From positions 186,001 through 250,000 of the forward strand of contig NZ_FRCM01000007.1 of NCBI RefSeq assembly GCF_900142915.1: a stretch of DNA of 64,000 nt. Direction: 5' to 3'. The stretch is from Mucilaginibacter sp. OK098 (GTDB lineage: Bacteria > Bacteroidota > Bacteroidia > Sphingobacteriales > Sphingobacteriaceae). The notes under the pieces were generated by a model. The model saw only the letters and a list, made by a program, of their open reading frames with translations, did no database searches and was not told the origin of the DNA. This document shows positions 1 to 8,369 of this stretch, piece after piece; position 1 is the stretch's first letter, and the number at the start of each line of letters is the position of its first letter. The position numbers and the translations under genes were made by a program.

Positions 1-290
1 AAATCATCAAGTTTATCAAGCCGTTTTTCCCAAAGTTTTTTATAGGGTTCAACCCAGGTGGCTACCTCATTTAATCTATCTAGTTTTATCTCGCAATAAC
101 GCTCCCTTCCCTTCTGGTTTATTACAACAATGCCGCATTCGGTTAATATTTTAACATGATTTGATATAGCCTGCCTGCTAATATCAAAAGCATCAGCTAT
201 ACCATTTAAGGTAAGGCTTTCATTGGCTATTACTTTAATTATCTCGCGCCTTACCGGGTCGGCTATTGCCTGGAATACATCTCTTCTCAT
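1..290 (-). CDS. ArsR-type winged-helix transcriptional regulator (3' end outside window)
   Basis: The minus strand from the ATG at 290 reads through position 1 without a stop, giving the first 96 residues of a small winged-helix repressor. The visible protein starts MRRDVFQAIADPVRREII, the usual opening of ArsR-family regulators, followed by the helix-turn-helix with ISRQAISNHVKIL and the wing around residues 55-72. No metal-binding cysteine motif is seen, so it belongs to the metal-independent subgroup, which in this phylum is often followed by an AHSA1/SRPBCC gene; that gene would lie outside the window. Two dyads just upstream (308-349) are probable operators. The family is clear; the ligand is unknown. 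Confidence 0.85.
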   Translation of the reverse strand, partial: MRRDVFQAIADPVRREIIKVIANESLTLNGIADAFDISRQAISNHVKILTECGIVVINQKGRERYCEIKLDRLNEVATWVEPYKKLWEKRLDKLDD

Positions 291-307
291 CTTTTTCTTA
301 CAATTAC

Positions 308-349
308 GCAATCATTCGATTGCAAATATAAATGCAATCATTCAATTGC
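308..349. promoter_or_regulatory. Tandem dyad, likely ArsR operator
   Basis: Two copies of a 16-bp dyad lie 26 bp apart (start to start): GCAATCATTCGATTGC at 308-323 and GCAATCATTCAATTGC at 334-349. The first is a perfect 6+6 inverted repeat around ATTC, the second differs by one base. They sit 17 bp upstream of the ArsR start at 290 and between it and the divergent kinase gene. ArsR repressors bind such dyads over their own promoters, so autoregulation is the likely role (inference). Confidence 0.6.
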
Positions 350-376
350 GCAAGTGTTTTTTCAATTTATTTTTTT

Positions 377-390
377 GCGTGATTTCACGC
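377..390. promoter_or_regulatory. Perfect short dyad upstream of the hybrid kinase
   Basis: GCGTGATTTCACGC is a perfect 6+6 palindrome with a 2-bp centre, flanked by T-rich tracts on both sides, 59 bp upstream of the kinase ATG at 449. It may be an operator or a weak terminator hairpin. The role is not shown by the sequence. Confidence 0.3.
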
Positions 391-448
391 ATTTTTTAAT
401 CAAAAAACACATATTTCCTGTTTTTGCGTTATGATATAGGATATCAAT

Positions 449-2959
449 ATGCATAAACAGAGTTTCATCCGATCGGTAAAGGGGAAAATTATTATTGCTG
501 CCATACTGGCCTGCTTTGCCCTTTTTATGGCCTGGAGCACCAGTAAGGATGCTTTTACGGCTATGCTGAATGCGTTTTCAAACGTTTCGGCCCCAAATGA
601 AAAGCTGCGCCTTGTTAATGACCTGTCGCGCGGAATAGCCAGGATAGACCAGGTGCAAAAAGCCCGTTTACTAAACAACCCCGACAAGTATTATGGCTTT
701 AATGATTCAAAAAATTTGATCTTAAAAATTGATACGCTACAAACGTTGTATCCTATAAAATCAACACAGGTGTTAAGGCTTAATACCTTAAGGAAATTAT
801 TGCAGGACCGCGACCGGTTATTTGCAAACTACGTTAAAGTAAGAGAAGGGCTTATTGACAACAAATCCTTTTCGATCCAGGTGGAAAGCTTAAATGATAT
901 AGTGGATAAAAGCGCACAGCAGACCGATAGCATGGTTACCACAACCGAAAAAAAGACCTCAACCACAACCGTTTATCCTGCTGCAATTTCAGCGGATGAT
1001 AAAAGAGATAACAGGAGCTTTTTTAACAAACTCTTCGGCAAGAAAAAAGCAAAAGATACAGACTCAGCAAGCAAGCCTTTCCAGATAGTTGCCGAGGAAT
1101 TAAATGTAAAACACGATACATTGGCAAAGGCTATCCAGGATAGTTTGCTGAAAGGACTGGGACAAACCATGAAGGACCTGGAAAAGATCCAGAAAAGAAA
1201 AAGCGCCCTGTTTGTTAACCGGGAAACCGTGCTAACCCGGTCGAGCGCAAATATTATCCGCCAGATAGTAACCATCCTCAAAAAGGTGGAAACTGAAGTA
1301 GTTGTGCAAACCGACTTAAATAACCAGGCTGCAAAAAGCATGGTTCACAGCAGCATTAAGCGCATCAGTATAATTATGCTGGCATTTGTTATCCTTACCG
1401 TTTTACTGGTGTATTTTATTTTGAGGGATATCTCGCGCATAAATAAATATCGTAAAGAACTTGAACTGGCGAAAGACGAAGCTGAATACCATGCGCTGGC
1501 CAAGCACCGTTTCCTGTCGAATATGAGCCATGAGATCCGCACACCGTTGCAATCCATCATAGGTTACGCCGAAATGATCAACCAGCAGGAACATCCGCAG
1601 AAAAAAGATATCGAAGCAATTTACCGGTCATCGGGCCATTTAATGCAGATAGTGAACGAGGTGCTTGACTATAACAGGATCATATCAGGTAAATTCAGCT
1701 TTGCAAATCAACCGTTTGATATGCTGACCCTGCTTGATGAAGTTATATTTGTAATGCGCCTGGAAGCTGATAAAAAGGGCATTGATCTTGAAACTGATTA
1801 TGATAATACAGTTCCGGCTTTTGTAACCGGCGATCCGTTCAGATTAAAACAGATCCTGTTTAACTTATTGGGCAATGCTATTAAGTTTACACAACAAGGC
1901 GGGGTTATTTTAACCGTTAGAGCAGAGCAGGTTGACGGGCAGGTGCAATACCATTTTGATGTAACAGATACTGGCATAGGCCTTGCCGTTGCAGATATAG
2001 AGCGCATTTTTAATGAATTTGAGCAGGCAGGCGACGAAAAACAAAGTCGCGCCGGTACTGGTCTTGGCTTGCCTATAACCAAAGAGCTTATTGAAAGCCA
2101 GGGGGGCAATATAACCGTAAAAAGCAAGCCGGGCAAAGGCAGCAGCTTTAGTTTCGGCCTGCAGTTTGCAAAGGCTCAACAAGAGGTTAAAACTATTATA
2201 CCCGCTGCACATGCAACATCCGGTTTAGCTACTAATAAGGTTTGGATTATTGATGATGATACTTTTATACTTGAGCTATGCTCCCGTATCTTTGATAACA
2301 ACAAGATTGCATATCGTTGCTTTACCTCGCCTCACGAGATCTTAAATACACCGTGGGATGCGGCTGTAAAGTATTTGCTGCTGGATATCCGGATGCCCGA
2401 AATGAGCGGCATGGAGCTTTGCCGGTTGCTCCGTAAACAGGTACCCGCCGATGTAAAGATCTACGCCCTTACTGCGCAGGCCCTTCCCGGTGAACGCGAA
2501 TCAGTTTTAGCGCAGGGATTTAATGGCCTTCTGATGAAACCTTTTAGGGAAAGCGAGCTGGTTGCACTTATAAAAGACAATCCGGATGCCGGTGAAAAGA
2601 ACAGCATACCGCAGATCAATATCAAAGCCATTGAGAAAATGACCATGGGCGACACGGAACAAACAGCTAAAATACTTGCCCGCTTTGCCGTGGATAGTAT
2701 GAATGATGTTGAGCAATTAAAGGCAGGTTTAGCTACAGAAAATATTGAAAAGGTATTGTTGCTTACCCACCGTATTGCAGGCCGTACCGCACAGGCAGGT
2801 GCAAGAGAACTGGCAGAAAGCTTTCGTTTAGCCGAAATGGAATTAAACAGGGATAAAAAAATTACCGCAACCAGGATTGAACATATTTTAGCCCTGGCCC
2901 AAAAGCTACATGACCTGGCTGTTGTAACCCGCGATTATAGTTTTATAGAGACGGTATAA
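449..2959 (+). CDS. Hybrid sensor histidine kinase with receiver and Hpt domains
   Basis: This is an 836-residue membrane phosphorelay protein. A transmembrane helix lies at about residues 13-30 and another at 305-326, enclosing a periplasmic sensor of about 270 residues with no domain I recognise. The HisKA box FLSNMSHEIRTPL has its histidine near residue 361. The ATPase has its N box near 465-480, then DTGIGL and GTGLGLPI. A receiver domain spans about 598-707, with its acceptor Asp in LLLDIRMPEMSG near 645. A C-terminal Hpt domain has the histidine in LTHRIAGR near 772. All phosphorelay residues look intact. The gene converges with a sigma-54 response regulator at 3241-4575, which is a plausible final target (inference). 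Confidence 0.93.
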   Translation: MHKQSFIRSVKGKIIIAAILACFALFMAWSTSKDAFTAMLNAFSNVSAPNEKLRLVNDLSRGIARIDQVQKARLLNNPDKYYGFNDSKNLILKIDTLQTLYPIKSTQVLRLNTLRKLLQDRDRLFANYVKVREGLIDNKSFSIQVESLNDIVDKSAQQTDSMVTTTEKKTSTTTVYPAAISADDKRDNRSFFNKLFGKKKAKDTDSASKPFQIVAEELNVKHDTLAKAIQDSLLKGLGQTMKDLEKIQKRKSALFVNRETVLTRSSANIIRQIVTILKKVETEVVVQTDLNNQAAKSMVHSSIKRISIIMLAFVILTVLLVYFILRDISRINKYRKELELAKDEAEYHALAKHRFLSNMSHEIRTPLQSIIGYAEMINQQEHPQKKDIEAIYRSSGHLMQIVNEVLDYNRIISGKFSFANQPFDMLTLLDEVIFVMRLEADKKGIDLETDYDNTVPAFVTGDPFRLKQILFNLLGNAIKFTQQGGVILTVRAEQVDGQVQYHFDVTDTGIGLAVADIERIFNEFEQAGDEKQSRAGTGLGLPITKELIESQGGNITVKSKPGKGSSFSFGLQFAKAQQEVKTIIPAAHATSGLATNKVWIIDDDTFILELCSRIFDNNKIAYRCFTSPHEILNTPWDAAVKYLLLDIRMPEMSGMELCRLLRKQVPADVKIYALTAQALPGERESVLAQGFNGLLMKPFRESELVALIKDNPDAGEKNSIPQINIKAIEKMTMGDTEQTAKILARFAVDSMNDVEQLKAGLATENIEKVLLLTHRIAGRTAQAGARELAESFRLAEMELNRDKKITATRIEHILALAQKLHDLAVVTRDYSFIETV

Positions 2960-3003
2960 AACAGTGCCAAGTCAAAAGTCATTATGTGTATCCACGCCCG
3001 CAA

Positions 3004-3047
3004 AGCGTTCCATTTTTCCACGCGGAACACCCGGAACGCTGTGAAAC
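3004..3047. repeat. Imperfect copy of a GTTTCAC-type intergenic repeat
   Basis: AGCGTTCC (3004-3011) pairs with GGAACGCT (3033-3040), followed by GTGAAAC. Read on the minus strand it begins GTTTCACAGCGTTCCGGG, which resembles the two copies at 54593-54640 and 55006-55133. It sits in the 281-bp gap between the convergent kinase and response-regulator genes, where nothing else is visible. Confidence 0.4.
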
Positions 3048-3240
3048 ATACTGACTATCAAATGTTTAGTTATTTATCAAGAATCAAATAGATATAAATT
3101 ACTCATAATCAACATGTCCATCAATCTTTATATCGAACTCGTTAAATTATGTTAATCAATGTAAACCCAGTTTTTGTTAACTGAATCAATCCAAGCCAGA
3201 ATTGTGCATCAATTTGTGGTTGCTATAACACGGGTAGAAA

Positions 3241-4575
3241 TCAGCTATCCAGGCCGTAACGCTCAATTTTACTATAAAGCGTTTTGCGGTCAATATTGAG
3301 CAGCTTGGCGGCTTTTGATTTATTATACTTTACCTGGATCAGCGTTTTTTGGATCAGTTGTTTTTCATTCACCTCGTTTTGCGCCTTAAGATCAGATTCC
3401 CGGTTTTGGTGAATATTGTTTGACACAGAGAACAACATTTCATCGGGCATAGTGTCAACACCGGCTATATCATCATGGCTTAGCAAAACCATCCGTTTAA
3501 TTACGTTTTTAAGCTCGCGCAAATTACCCGGCCAATCGTATTTATGCAGGATCTCTTTTGCCTCTGTAGATAGGCTACTAACCTTACGGTCAAGTTCTGC
3601 ATTTGCCAGCTTTATAAAATGCCTGATAAAAATATCTATATCGTTTCCCCTTGCCCGTAACGGGGCAAGCTGGATCTTAAACTCATTAATGCGGTGGTAA
3701 AGGTCCTGCCTGAAATCGCCGCCGCTTACGCTGTTTACCAAATCATCATTGGTTGCTGTAACTATCCTTACGTTAACAGGTACTTGCTTGTTGCTGCCTA
3801 ATGGCTGGATTGTTTTTTCCTGCAATGCCCGCAGCAGTTTTACCTGTACATCATAACTCAGGTTACCTACTTCATCTAAAAATAGCGTGCCTCCGTCAGC
3901 ATATTCAAACATGCCTTTTTTGTCGGCAATGGCGCCGGTAAAAGCACCTTTTATATGTCCGAATAATTCGCTTGCGGCGAGGTCTTTTGAAAGTGCACCA
4001 CAATCAATTGCCACAAATGGCTTTGCCTTGCGTTTACTTTGGCGGTGAATGGTTCGTGCCACATACTCTTTGCCCGTACCGCTTTCACCCTGGATAAGTA
4101 CAGCCATGTCTGTTGGCGCAACCACGTCAATGTGCTCATGCAACTTGTCTGAATCATGGCTATTGCCTTTTATAAATTCGGGCTGATCATCCTGAACCGC
4201 AGCCGTGGGCTCTTTTTTCCCGCCCAAGGCATTGCTCATGATCATCAGCAATTCATCAGGATTAACCGGCTTTGTAATATAATCAAATGCGCCCGACTGG
4301 ATAGCATTTACCGCAGTGCGTACATCATTAAAGCTCGTCATAATAATTATCGGAACAGTTGAACCTGTACCCCTGGCGTTAATAAGCACATCAAGGCCAA
4401 TACCATCGGGTAAGCGATAATCAAGCAATAAAAGATCAAATGTATTTTGAGCGATAGCTTTCAGGCCATCCTTAATATTGGAGGCTGTAGTTATATCATG
4501 CCCATGCTTTTGTAAAAATCCCTGCAATAATTGAGAGAAGGTAAGATCGTCTTCAACTATTAATATTTTTGCCAT
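3241..4575 (-). CDS. Sigma-54-dependent NtrC-family response regulator
   Basis: The 444-residue protein has the three standard domains of an NtrC/ZraR/AtoC activator. The receiver (about 1-120) has acidic residues EDD at 8-10 and the acceptor Asp52 in LLLLDYRLPDG. The AAA+ domain (about 145-370) has Walker A GESGTGKE near 164-171, the sigma-54 contact loop GAFTGA near 210-215, and Walker B GGTLFLDE near 227-234. A Fis-type helix-turn-helix lies at about 400-440 (KSKAAKLLNIDRKTLY). It should open sigma-54 promoters when phosphorylated. No kinase is co-transcribed; the convergent hybrid kinase at 449-2959 is the closest candidate partner. Confidence 0.93.
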   Translation of the reverse strand: MAKILIVEDDLTFSQLLQGFLQKHGHDITTASNIKDGLKAIAQNTFDLLLLDYRLPDGIGLDVLINARGTGSTVPIIIMTSFNDVRTAVNAIQSGAFDYITKPVNPDELLMIMSNALGGKKEPTAAVQDDQPEFIKGNSHDSDKLHEHIDVVAPTDMAVLIQGESGTGKEYVARTIHRQSKRKAKPFVAIDCGALSKDLAASELFGHIKGAFTGAIADKKGMFEYADGGTLFLDEVGNLSYDVQVKLLRALQEKTIQPLGSNKQVPVNVRIVTATNDDLVNSVSGGDFRQDLYHRINEFKIQLAPLRARGNDIDIFIRHFIKLANAELDRKVSSLSTEAKEILHKYDWPGNLRELKNVIKRMVLLSHDDIAGVDTMPDEMLFSVSNNIHQNRESDLKAQNEVNEKQLIQKTLIQVKYNKSKAAKLLNIDRKTLYSKIERYGLDS

Positions 4576-4606
4576 AAGCTTTTATAGTGATGCAAGGCAA
4601 AAATAC

Positions 4607-4634
4607 AAAAGGCCCCGATATAATGGGGCCTTTT
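4607..4634 (-). terminator. Intrinsic terminator after the PepSY-like gene
   Basis: AAAAGGCCCC and GGGGCCTTTT form a perfect 10-bp stem around an 8-nt loop. It lies just downstream of the minus-strand gene ending at 4661 and upstream of the sigma-54 regulator start at 4575, so it separates the two transcription units. Confidence 0.85.
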
Positions 4635-4660
4635 GAGGGATAAAACAATATGATTAGAGT

Positions 4661-4978
4661 TTATTGAATTATTTTTCCGTCTTTGTCAAACTTTAAGGCT
4701 TTTGTTTCTGTGCCTTTTTTAACATCAACCTCATAATATTGGGTAGTTCCTGCTGTTACTGCAAAAGCTGTTGATGGCACCCATGTTTTGAAAACATCGC
4801 TTGAAAGCACTGTTTTAACCGGATCAGGAAGTGCTTCAAGTTTTATAGGGGTTTTCTGTACGCTGTCTGCCTGGGCTACAATTGCAACAGTGTGCATGTT
4901 TGTATTTAAATTGTTTGCCTTAACTGTAGCTAATCCTGCTACAACTAATACTGCTGCTGATAAAATGAATTTTTTCAT
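4661..4978 (-). CDS. Small secreted PepSY-like protein
   Basis: The 105-residue protein starts with a signal peptide (MKKFILSAAVLVVAGLATVKA). The mature part contains LPDPVKTVLSSDVFKTW, then TQYYEVDVKKGTETKALKFDKDGKII at the C-terminus. This pattern of a helix followed by YYEV and KFDKDGKI strands is that of the PepSY-like periplasmic proteins common in Bacteroidota. It is a single-gene unit closed by the terminator at 4607-4634. The role is unknown; homologues are thought to be small periplasmic binding or inhibitor folds. The family call comes from the motif pattern only. Confidence 0.65.
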   Translation of the reverse strand: MKKFILSAAVLVVAGLATVKANNLNTNMHTVAIVAQADSVQKTPIKLEALPDPVKTVLSSDVFKTWVPSTAFAVTAGTTQYYEVDVKKGTETKALKFDKDGKIIQ

Positions 4979-5187
4979 AAATATAATTTTTTGTTTTTTA
5001 TGTATGATGTGATACCATGATACATAATGGTGCCATAAACAGATTAAATATACTACCCACTTAAAATCAGCAACTTAGTAAAATTCACTTGAAATATAGT
5101 TGCTGACTTACTCCACAATTTGAGGGAAAAGGCAACAGAAAATACGGGTTAGAAAGTAAAGGGAGATTTTATAAAGAAGAGCAAAAA

Positions 5188-5721
5188 TTACTTTTTGGTG
5201 CGATAGTACTTATAGATTTTCACCGCCGACATGAGGATGACCGATAAAAGCACCAGGCCTACAATGCCATAGATCCAGTTTACAGCATTTTTTAATACGG
5301 CCAGAAAAACTATGGCGAACAGAAAAAGGGTGGCTACCTCGTTCCAGATGCGGAGCTGGGTGGATGTCCAGGTGAAAATCCCTTTTGCCATCTGTTTCAT
5401 TTTATTTTGGCAGATGAAGTGGTATATTATTAACCCTACAACAAAAGCAAGCTTAATATGCATCCAGGGCTGCTGGAGCCATACCGGTGCAAGGCAAAGC
5501 ATGGTAATGCCTGCAGCCAGCACCAATACCATTGATGGCACTGCAATAATATACCAAAGCTTACGCTCCATTATTTCAAACTGTTTAGAGAGAATAGTGC
5601 GATCGGGATCGGGCTTGTCCTGTGCCTCGGTATGGTAGATAAACAAACGCACAATATAAAACAACCCCGCCATCCAGCAGACTACAAAAATGATGTGTAT
5701 GGATAAAATATAATTATACAC
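5188..5721 (-). CDS. hemJ: Protoporphyrinogen oxidase HemJ (CopD-like membrane protein)
   Basis: The 177-residue protein has four to five membrane helices and the conserved pattern of the HemJ/UPF0093 family: IHIIFVVCWMAGLFYIVRLFIYH near the start, QFEIMERKLW, IIYHF, and RIWNEVATLFLFAIVFLAVLKN near the end. HemJ oxidises protoporphyrinogen IX to protoporphyrin IX in the membrane. The start is GTG at 5721; homologues start MYxYI, and there is no better ATG, so the start codon lies at the edge of the repeat at 5718-5815. It is the last gene of the heme cluster, directly after hemE. A generic CopD protein is the alternative, but the context favours HemJ. Confidence 0.87.
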   Translation of the reverse strand: MYNYILSIHIIFVVCWMAGLFYIVRLFIYHTEAQDKPDPDRTILSKQFEIMERKLWYIIAVPSMVLVLAAGITMLCLAPVWLQQPWMHIKLAFVVGLIIYHFICQNKMKQMAKGIFTWTSTQLRIWNEVATLFLFAIVFLAVLKNAVNWIYGIVGLVLLSVILMSAVKIYKYYRTKK

Positions 5722-5815
5722 GAATTCTCTCTAATTTATTCAAATTTCACGAATTATGGTTATCCAATTTATTAAAGCAGATTAGTGAAATTCGCCCTAA
5801 TTCTTGAAATTCGTG
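5718..5815. repeat. Inverted repeat, CACGAATT word family
   Basis: The stretch between hemE and hemJ consists of ACACGAATT- and TTTCACGAATTA-type words on the left and GTGAAATTCGCC and GAAATTCGTGT on the right, forming a long imperfect hairpin. The same family occurs at 8258-8356, with the shared words TTTCACGAATTA and GTGAAAATTCGCCCT. It fills the gap completely and includes the GTG start codon of hemJ. Confidence 0.75.
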
Positions 5816-6841
5816 TCAGTTTCTGTATTCTTTTATCACCTCAACCGCGTACTTCACGTTATCAAACGGAATATCCGGCATTATGCCATGCCCAAGGTTA
5901 AAGATAAAGCCTTTTTCATCCTTCATCCTGTCGAATAAACGATAAATACGTTCTTTAATTACTTTTTTGTCAGCATACAAAATATGCGGATCAAGGTTGC
6001 CCTGTACAGCTATGCCGGCAGGTAAACGTTTTTTAATATCGAGCAGGTCAACGTTCCAGTCGATAGAGATCACATCAGGTTTTGCCTCTGCCATCAGCGG
6101 TGCAAAAACCGAACTGCCTTTACAGAAAGAAATAACCGGGATATCCTTACGGTTAAGCTTGCTGATGATCTCAACAATGTAACGGTGTGAGAACTCTTTA
6201 TAATCATCCCATGATAAAGCCTGTGCCCAGCTGTCGAAGATCTGTACTGCATTTACGCCGGCTGCAATTTGCAGGTTCAAATAATCGGCGGTTACGGTTG
6301 CTATTTTTGATAACAGCTGGTGAGCCATTTCCGGCTCATTATGCAGCATCAGTTTGGTAAGCTTAAAATCTTTTGACGACCCGCCTTCAACCAGGTAACT
6401 CATTACTGTAAAAGGAGCTCCTGCAAAACCAATCAGCGGAATACTGCCGTTTAGCCTTTGTTGAATTACTTTTATAGCATCAGCCACGTATTGCAGCTTG
6501 TCGCCCACATCGGTTTGCAAATTATCAATATCGGCTTTGGTACGAACCGGGTTGGCAAATTTAGGCCCTATATTTTGTGTGAAGCTCAAATCACCGCCCA
6601 TGGCTTCACCGGTAACCAGGATATCTGAAAATAAAATAGCGGCATCAATCCCCAGCAAATCAACCGGAAGCATGGTAACATCGGCAGCCAATTCCGGGGT
6701 TTTGCACATCTCTAAAAACGAATATTTATTCTTGATGTCCCAATATTCTTTCATAAAACGGCCTGCCTGGCGCATCATCCATACCGGTGGTCGTTCTGTT
6801 TTTTCAGAAAATGCCGCTTTTATTAATAACGAATCTCTCAT
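5816..6841 (-). CDS. hemE: Uroporphyrinogen decarboxylase
   Basis: HemE removes the four acetate carboxyls of uroporphyrinogen III to give coproporphyrinogen III in the cytoplasm. The 341-residue length is normal for the family. The substrate-binding signature PVWMMRQAGRFMKEY is at about residues 19-33, the catalytic Asp is in ILFSDILV near 90, GAPFTVMSYLVEG is near 140-155, and the C-terminal GHGIMPDIP lies near 318-326. The ATG at 6841 gives the expected N-terminus. It lies between a TPR gene and hemJ in the minus-strand heme cluster, flanked on both sides by intergenic inverted repeats. Confidence 0.97.
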   Translation of the reverse strand: MRDSLLIKAAFSEKTERPPVWMMRQAGRFMKEYWDIKNKYSFLEMCKTPELAADVTMLPVDLLGIDAAILFSDILVTGEAMGGDLSFTQNIGPKFANPVRTKADIDNLQTDVGDKLQYVADAIKVIQQRLNGSIPLIGFAGAPFTVMSYLVEGGSSKDFKLTKLMLHNEPEMAHQLLSKIATVTADYLNLQIAAGVNAVQIFDSWAQALSWDDYKEFSHRYIVEIISKLNRKDIPVISFCKGSSVFAPLMAEAKPDVISIDWNVDLLDIKKRLPAGIAVQGNLDPHILYADKKVIKERIYRLFDRMKDEKGFIFNLGHGIMPDIPFDNVKYAVEVIKEYRN

Positions 6842-6849
6842 AATGTGAA

Positions 6850-7008
6850 GAGAGTCAGGAAATCAAGAGTCAAGAATCAAGACTTTGTTCCTGATTATGA
6901 CCGGCATCCCTGCTCTGTTTAACGTAACTTAAATTTTAATATATAGAGGGGCAGGAGTTATGAATCAAGAGAAAGTAAATCTTGACTCTTGATTCTCGCA
7001 TCCTGCCT
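6850..7008. repeat. Inverted repeat, TCAAGAATCAAGAGTC word family
   Basis: Words AGTCAGG, AATCAAGAGTCAAGAATCAAG on the left (6850-6882) pair with CTTGACTCTTGATTCTC and CCTGCCTCT on the right (6980-7008), forming a long imperfect stem that fills the gap between hemE and the TPR gene. The same family is at 39855, 45782, 49686 and 59759. Confidence 0.8.
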
Positions 7009-7536
7009 CTATCTTATGTGTTTTTTTAATTCCTGGCGAAGGCGTTCAATAACACCCTTCATTTTTGCATTTATATTTTCCTGGTGCTTTTCAGTAAGTT
7101 GTAGATAAGCATCAGCCTTTTCAAAGTTGCCCTGCCTTATGCTGATGTTGGCCACATGTACCAACGCTGCCACATGATCATTAATCGAGCGCAGGGGATA
7201 TTGGGCAGCTATTTCATAATGCTTTTCGGCATCCTCAAAATCCTGTTTTTGCAGGCAAACGCCGCCCATCAAAAACTCATAATAACCCCGGCGATTTTTG
7301 CTTAGCCATTGCGGATTAAAGATCTCCATTAATGTGCGCTCTGCTTTATCGTAATTTTTATGATGAAAATATTTGGCCGCAACAATAAGCGTTCCCTGCC
7401 TTATGTAATCCCAGGCAAGCAACACAATAAACATCAGGGCAACTGACGCAAACATGTATTGCCGCAGATAAACTAACAACAGCAGCGACAAAAAAAATAT
7501 AAAGCCAATAAATAAGCGTGTCCTGTTTGCAAACAT
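7009..7536 (-). CDS. Membrane-anchored TPR-like protein
   Basis: The 175-residue protein has two hydrophobic helices at about 8-23 and 28-44, then a cytoplasmic or periplasmic part made of helix pairs with TPR character (KNYDKAERTLMEIF, QKQDFEDAEKHYEIAAQYP, RQGNFEKADAYLQLTEK). The ATG overlaps the stop of the upstream response regulator in a TAATG arrangement, so translation is probably coupled and the protein likely belongs to that two-component operon. No enzymatic motif is seen. Its specific role is unknown. Confidence 0.75.
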   Translation of the reverse strand: MFANRTRLFIGFIFFLSLLLLVYLRQYMFASVALMFIVLLAWDYIRQGTLIVAAKYFHHKNYDKAERTLMEIFNPQWLSKNRRGYYEFLMGGVCLQKQDFEDAEKHYEIAAQYPLRSINDHVAALVHVANISIRQGNFEKADAYLQLTEKHQENINAKMKGVIERLRQELKKHIR

Positions 7537-8243
7537 TAATGCTGGGTATCAGTAAACTTATAACCTACACCACGGATAGAATGAAAATAAACCGGGTTTT
7601 TAGGATCTGGTTCAAAATATTTACGGAAAGTGAGGATAAAGTTATCAATGGTACGGGTTGACGGGTAAACGTCATAGTTCCATACAGTTTCCAGGATCTG
7701 CTCGCGCGATACGGCATCATTACGGCGCTCTATCAGCAGCTTAAGCAGCATGGTTTCCTTTTTAGTTAAGGGGGTAATCGACTCATCGCCATTTACCAGC
7801 TCAAAAGAGTTAAAGTGGATGGTTTTATCACCTATCTTATAGCTGTTAAACTCTTTAAGGTCATCGCCTTTAAGGCTGCGTTTTACAAGGTTGTTCACCC
7901 TTAATATCAGCTCTTCAAGGTTAAATGGTTTGGTAAGGTAATCATCGGCACCTTTTTTTAAACCTGCTATTTTATCCTCGTTGGTATTTTTAGCGGTTAA
8001 AAACATAATGGGCACTTCAGAGTTCTCCAGCCTGATAGTTTCAGCAACTACAAAGCCATCAATCTCGGGCATCATAACATCCAGTATTACCAGGTTAAAA
8101 CGCTCTTCTTTAAATATTTGCAATGCCTTTTTACCATTGGTGGCAGTTGATACCTTGTAACCTTCAAGCTCAAGGTTAAGCTTTATGGCCTCAAGCAAAT
8201 GCTCTTCGTCCTCGGCTAGTAAAATTCTTTTTTTGTTTGGCAT
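7536..8243 (-). CDS. OmpR/PhoB-family response regulator
   Basis: The 235-residue protein has an N-terminal receiver (LLAEDEEHLLEA, acceptor Asp55 in LVILDVMMPEIDGF, Thr in MFLTAKN, Lys in YLTKPFN) and a C-terminal winged helix (about 135-232) with the typical REQILETVWNYDVYPSTRTIDNFI and HSIRGVGYKF. It should bind DNA as a phosphorylated dimer. The kinase gene lies directly upstream (8370-9239) and a TPR protein overlaps it downstream. The trio interrupts the heme cluster between hemL and hemE, which suggests but does not prove a link with heme or iron status. Confidence 0.93.
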   Translation of the reverse strand: MPNKKRILLAEDEEHLLEAIKLNLELEGYKVSTATNGKKALQIFKEERFNLVILDVMMPEIDGFVVAETIRLENSEVPIMFLTAKNTNEDKIAGLKKGADDYLTKPFNLEELILRVNNLVKRSLKGDDLKEFNSYKIGDKTIHFNSFELVNGDESITPLTKKETMLLKLLIERRNDAVSREQILETVWNYDVYPSTRTIDNFILTFRKYFEPDPKNPVYFHSIRGVGYKFTDTQH

Positions 8244-8257
8244 GATAATTTAATTAT

Positions 8258-8356
8258 ACACTAATATTCACGAATTTAATCGAATTTCACGAATTAAAAA
8301 GGTTCCAGCTCTAAAAGCAGATTTGTGAAAATTCGCCCTCATTCGTGTAATTCGAG
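8258..8356. repeat. Inverted repeat, CACGAATT word family (second copy)
   Basis: Left words ATTCACGAATTTAATCGAAT and TTTCACGAATTA pair with right words GTGAAAATTCGCCCTC and ATTCGTGTAATTCGAG. It fills the space between the kinase and response-regulator genes and matches the copy at 5718-5815 in word content and order. Confidence 0.75.
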
Positions 8357-8369
8357 TTTTTAATTCTAT

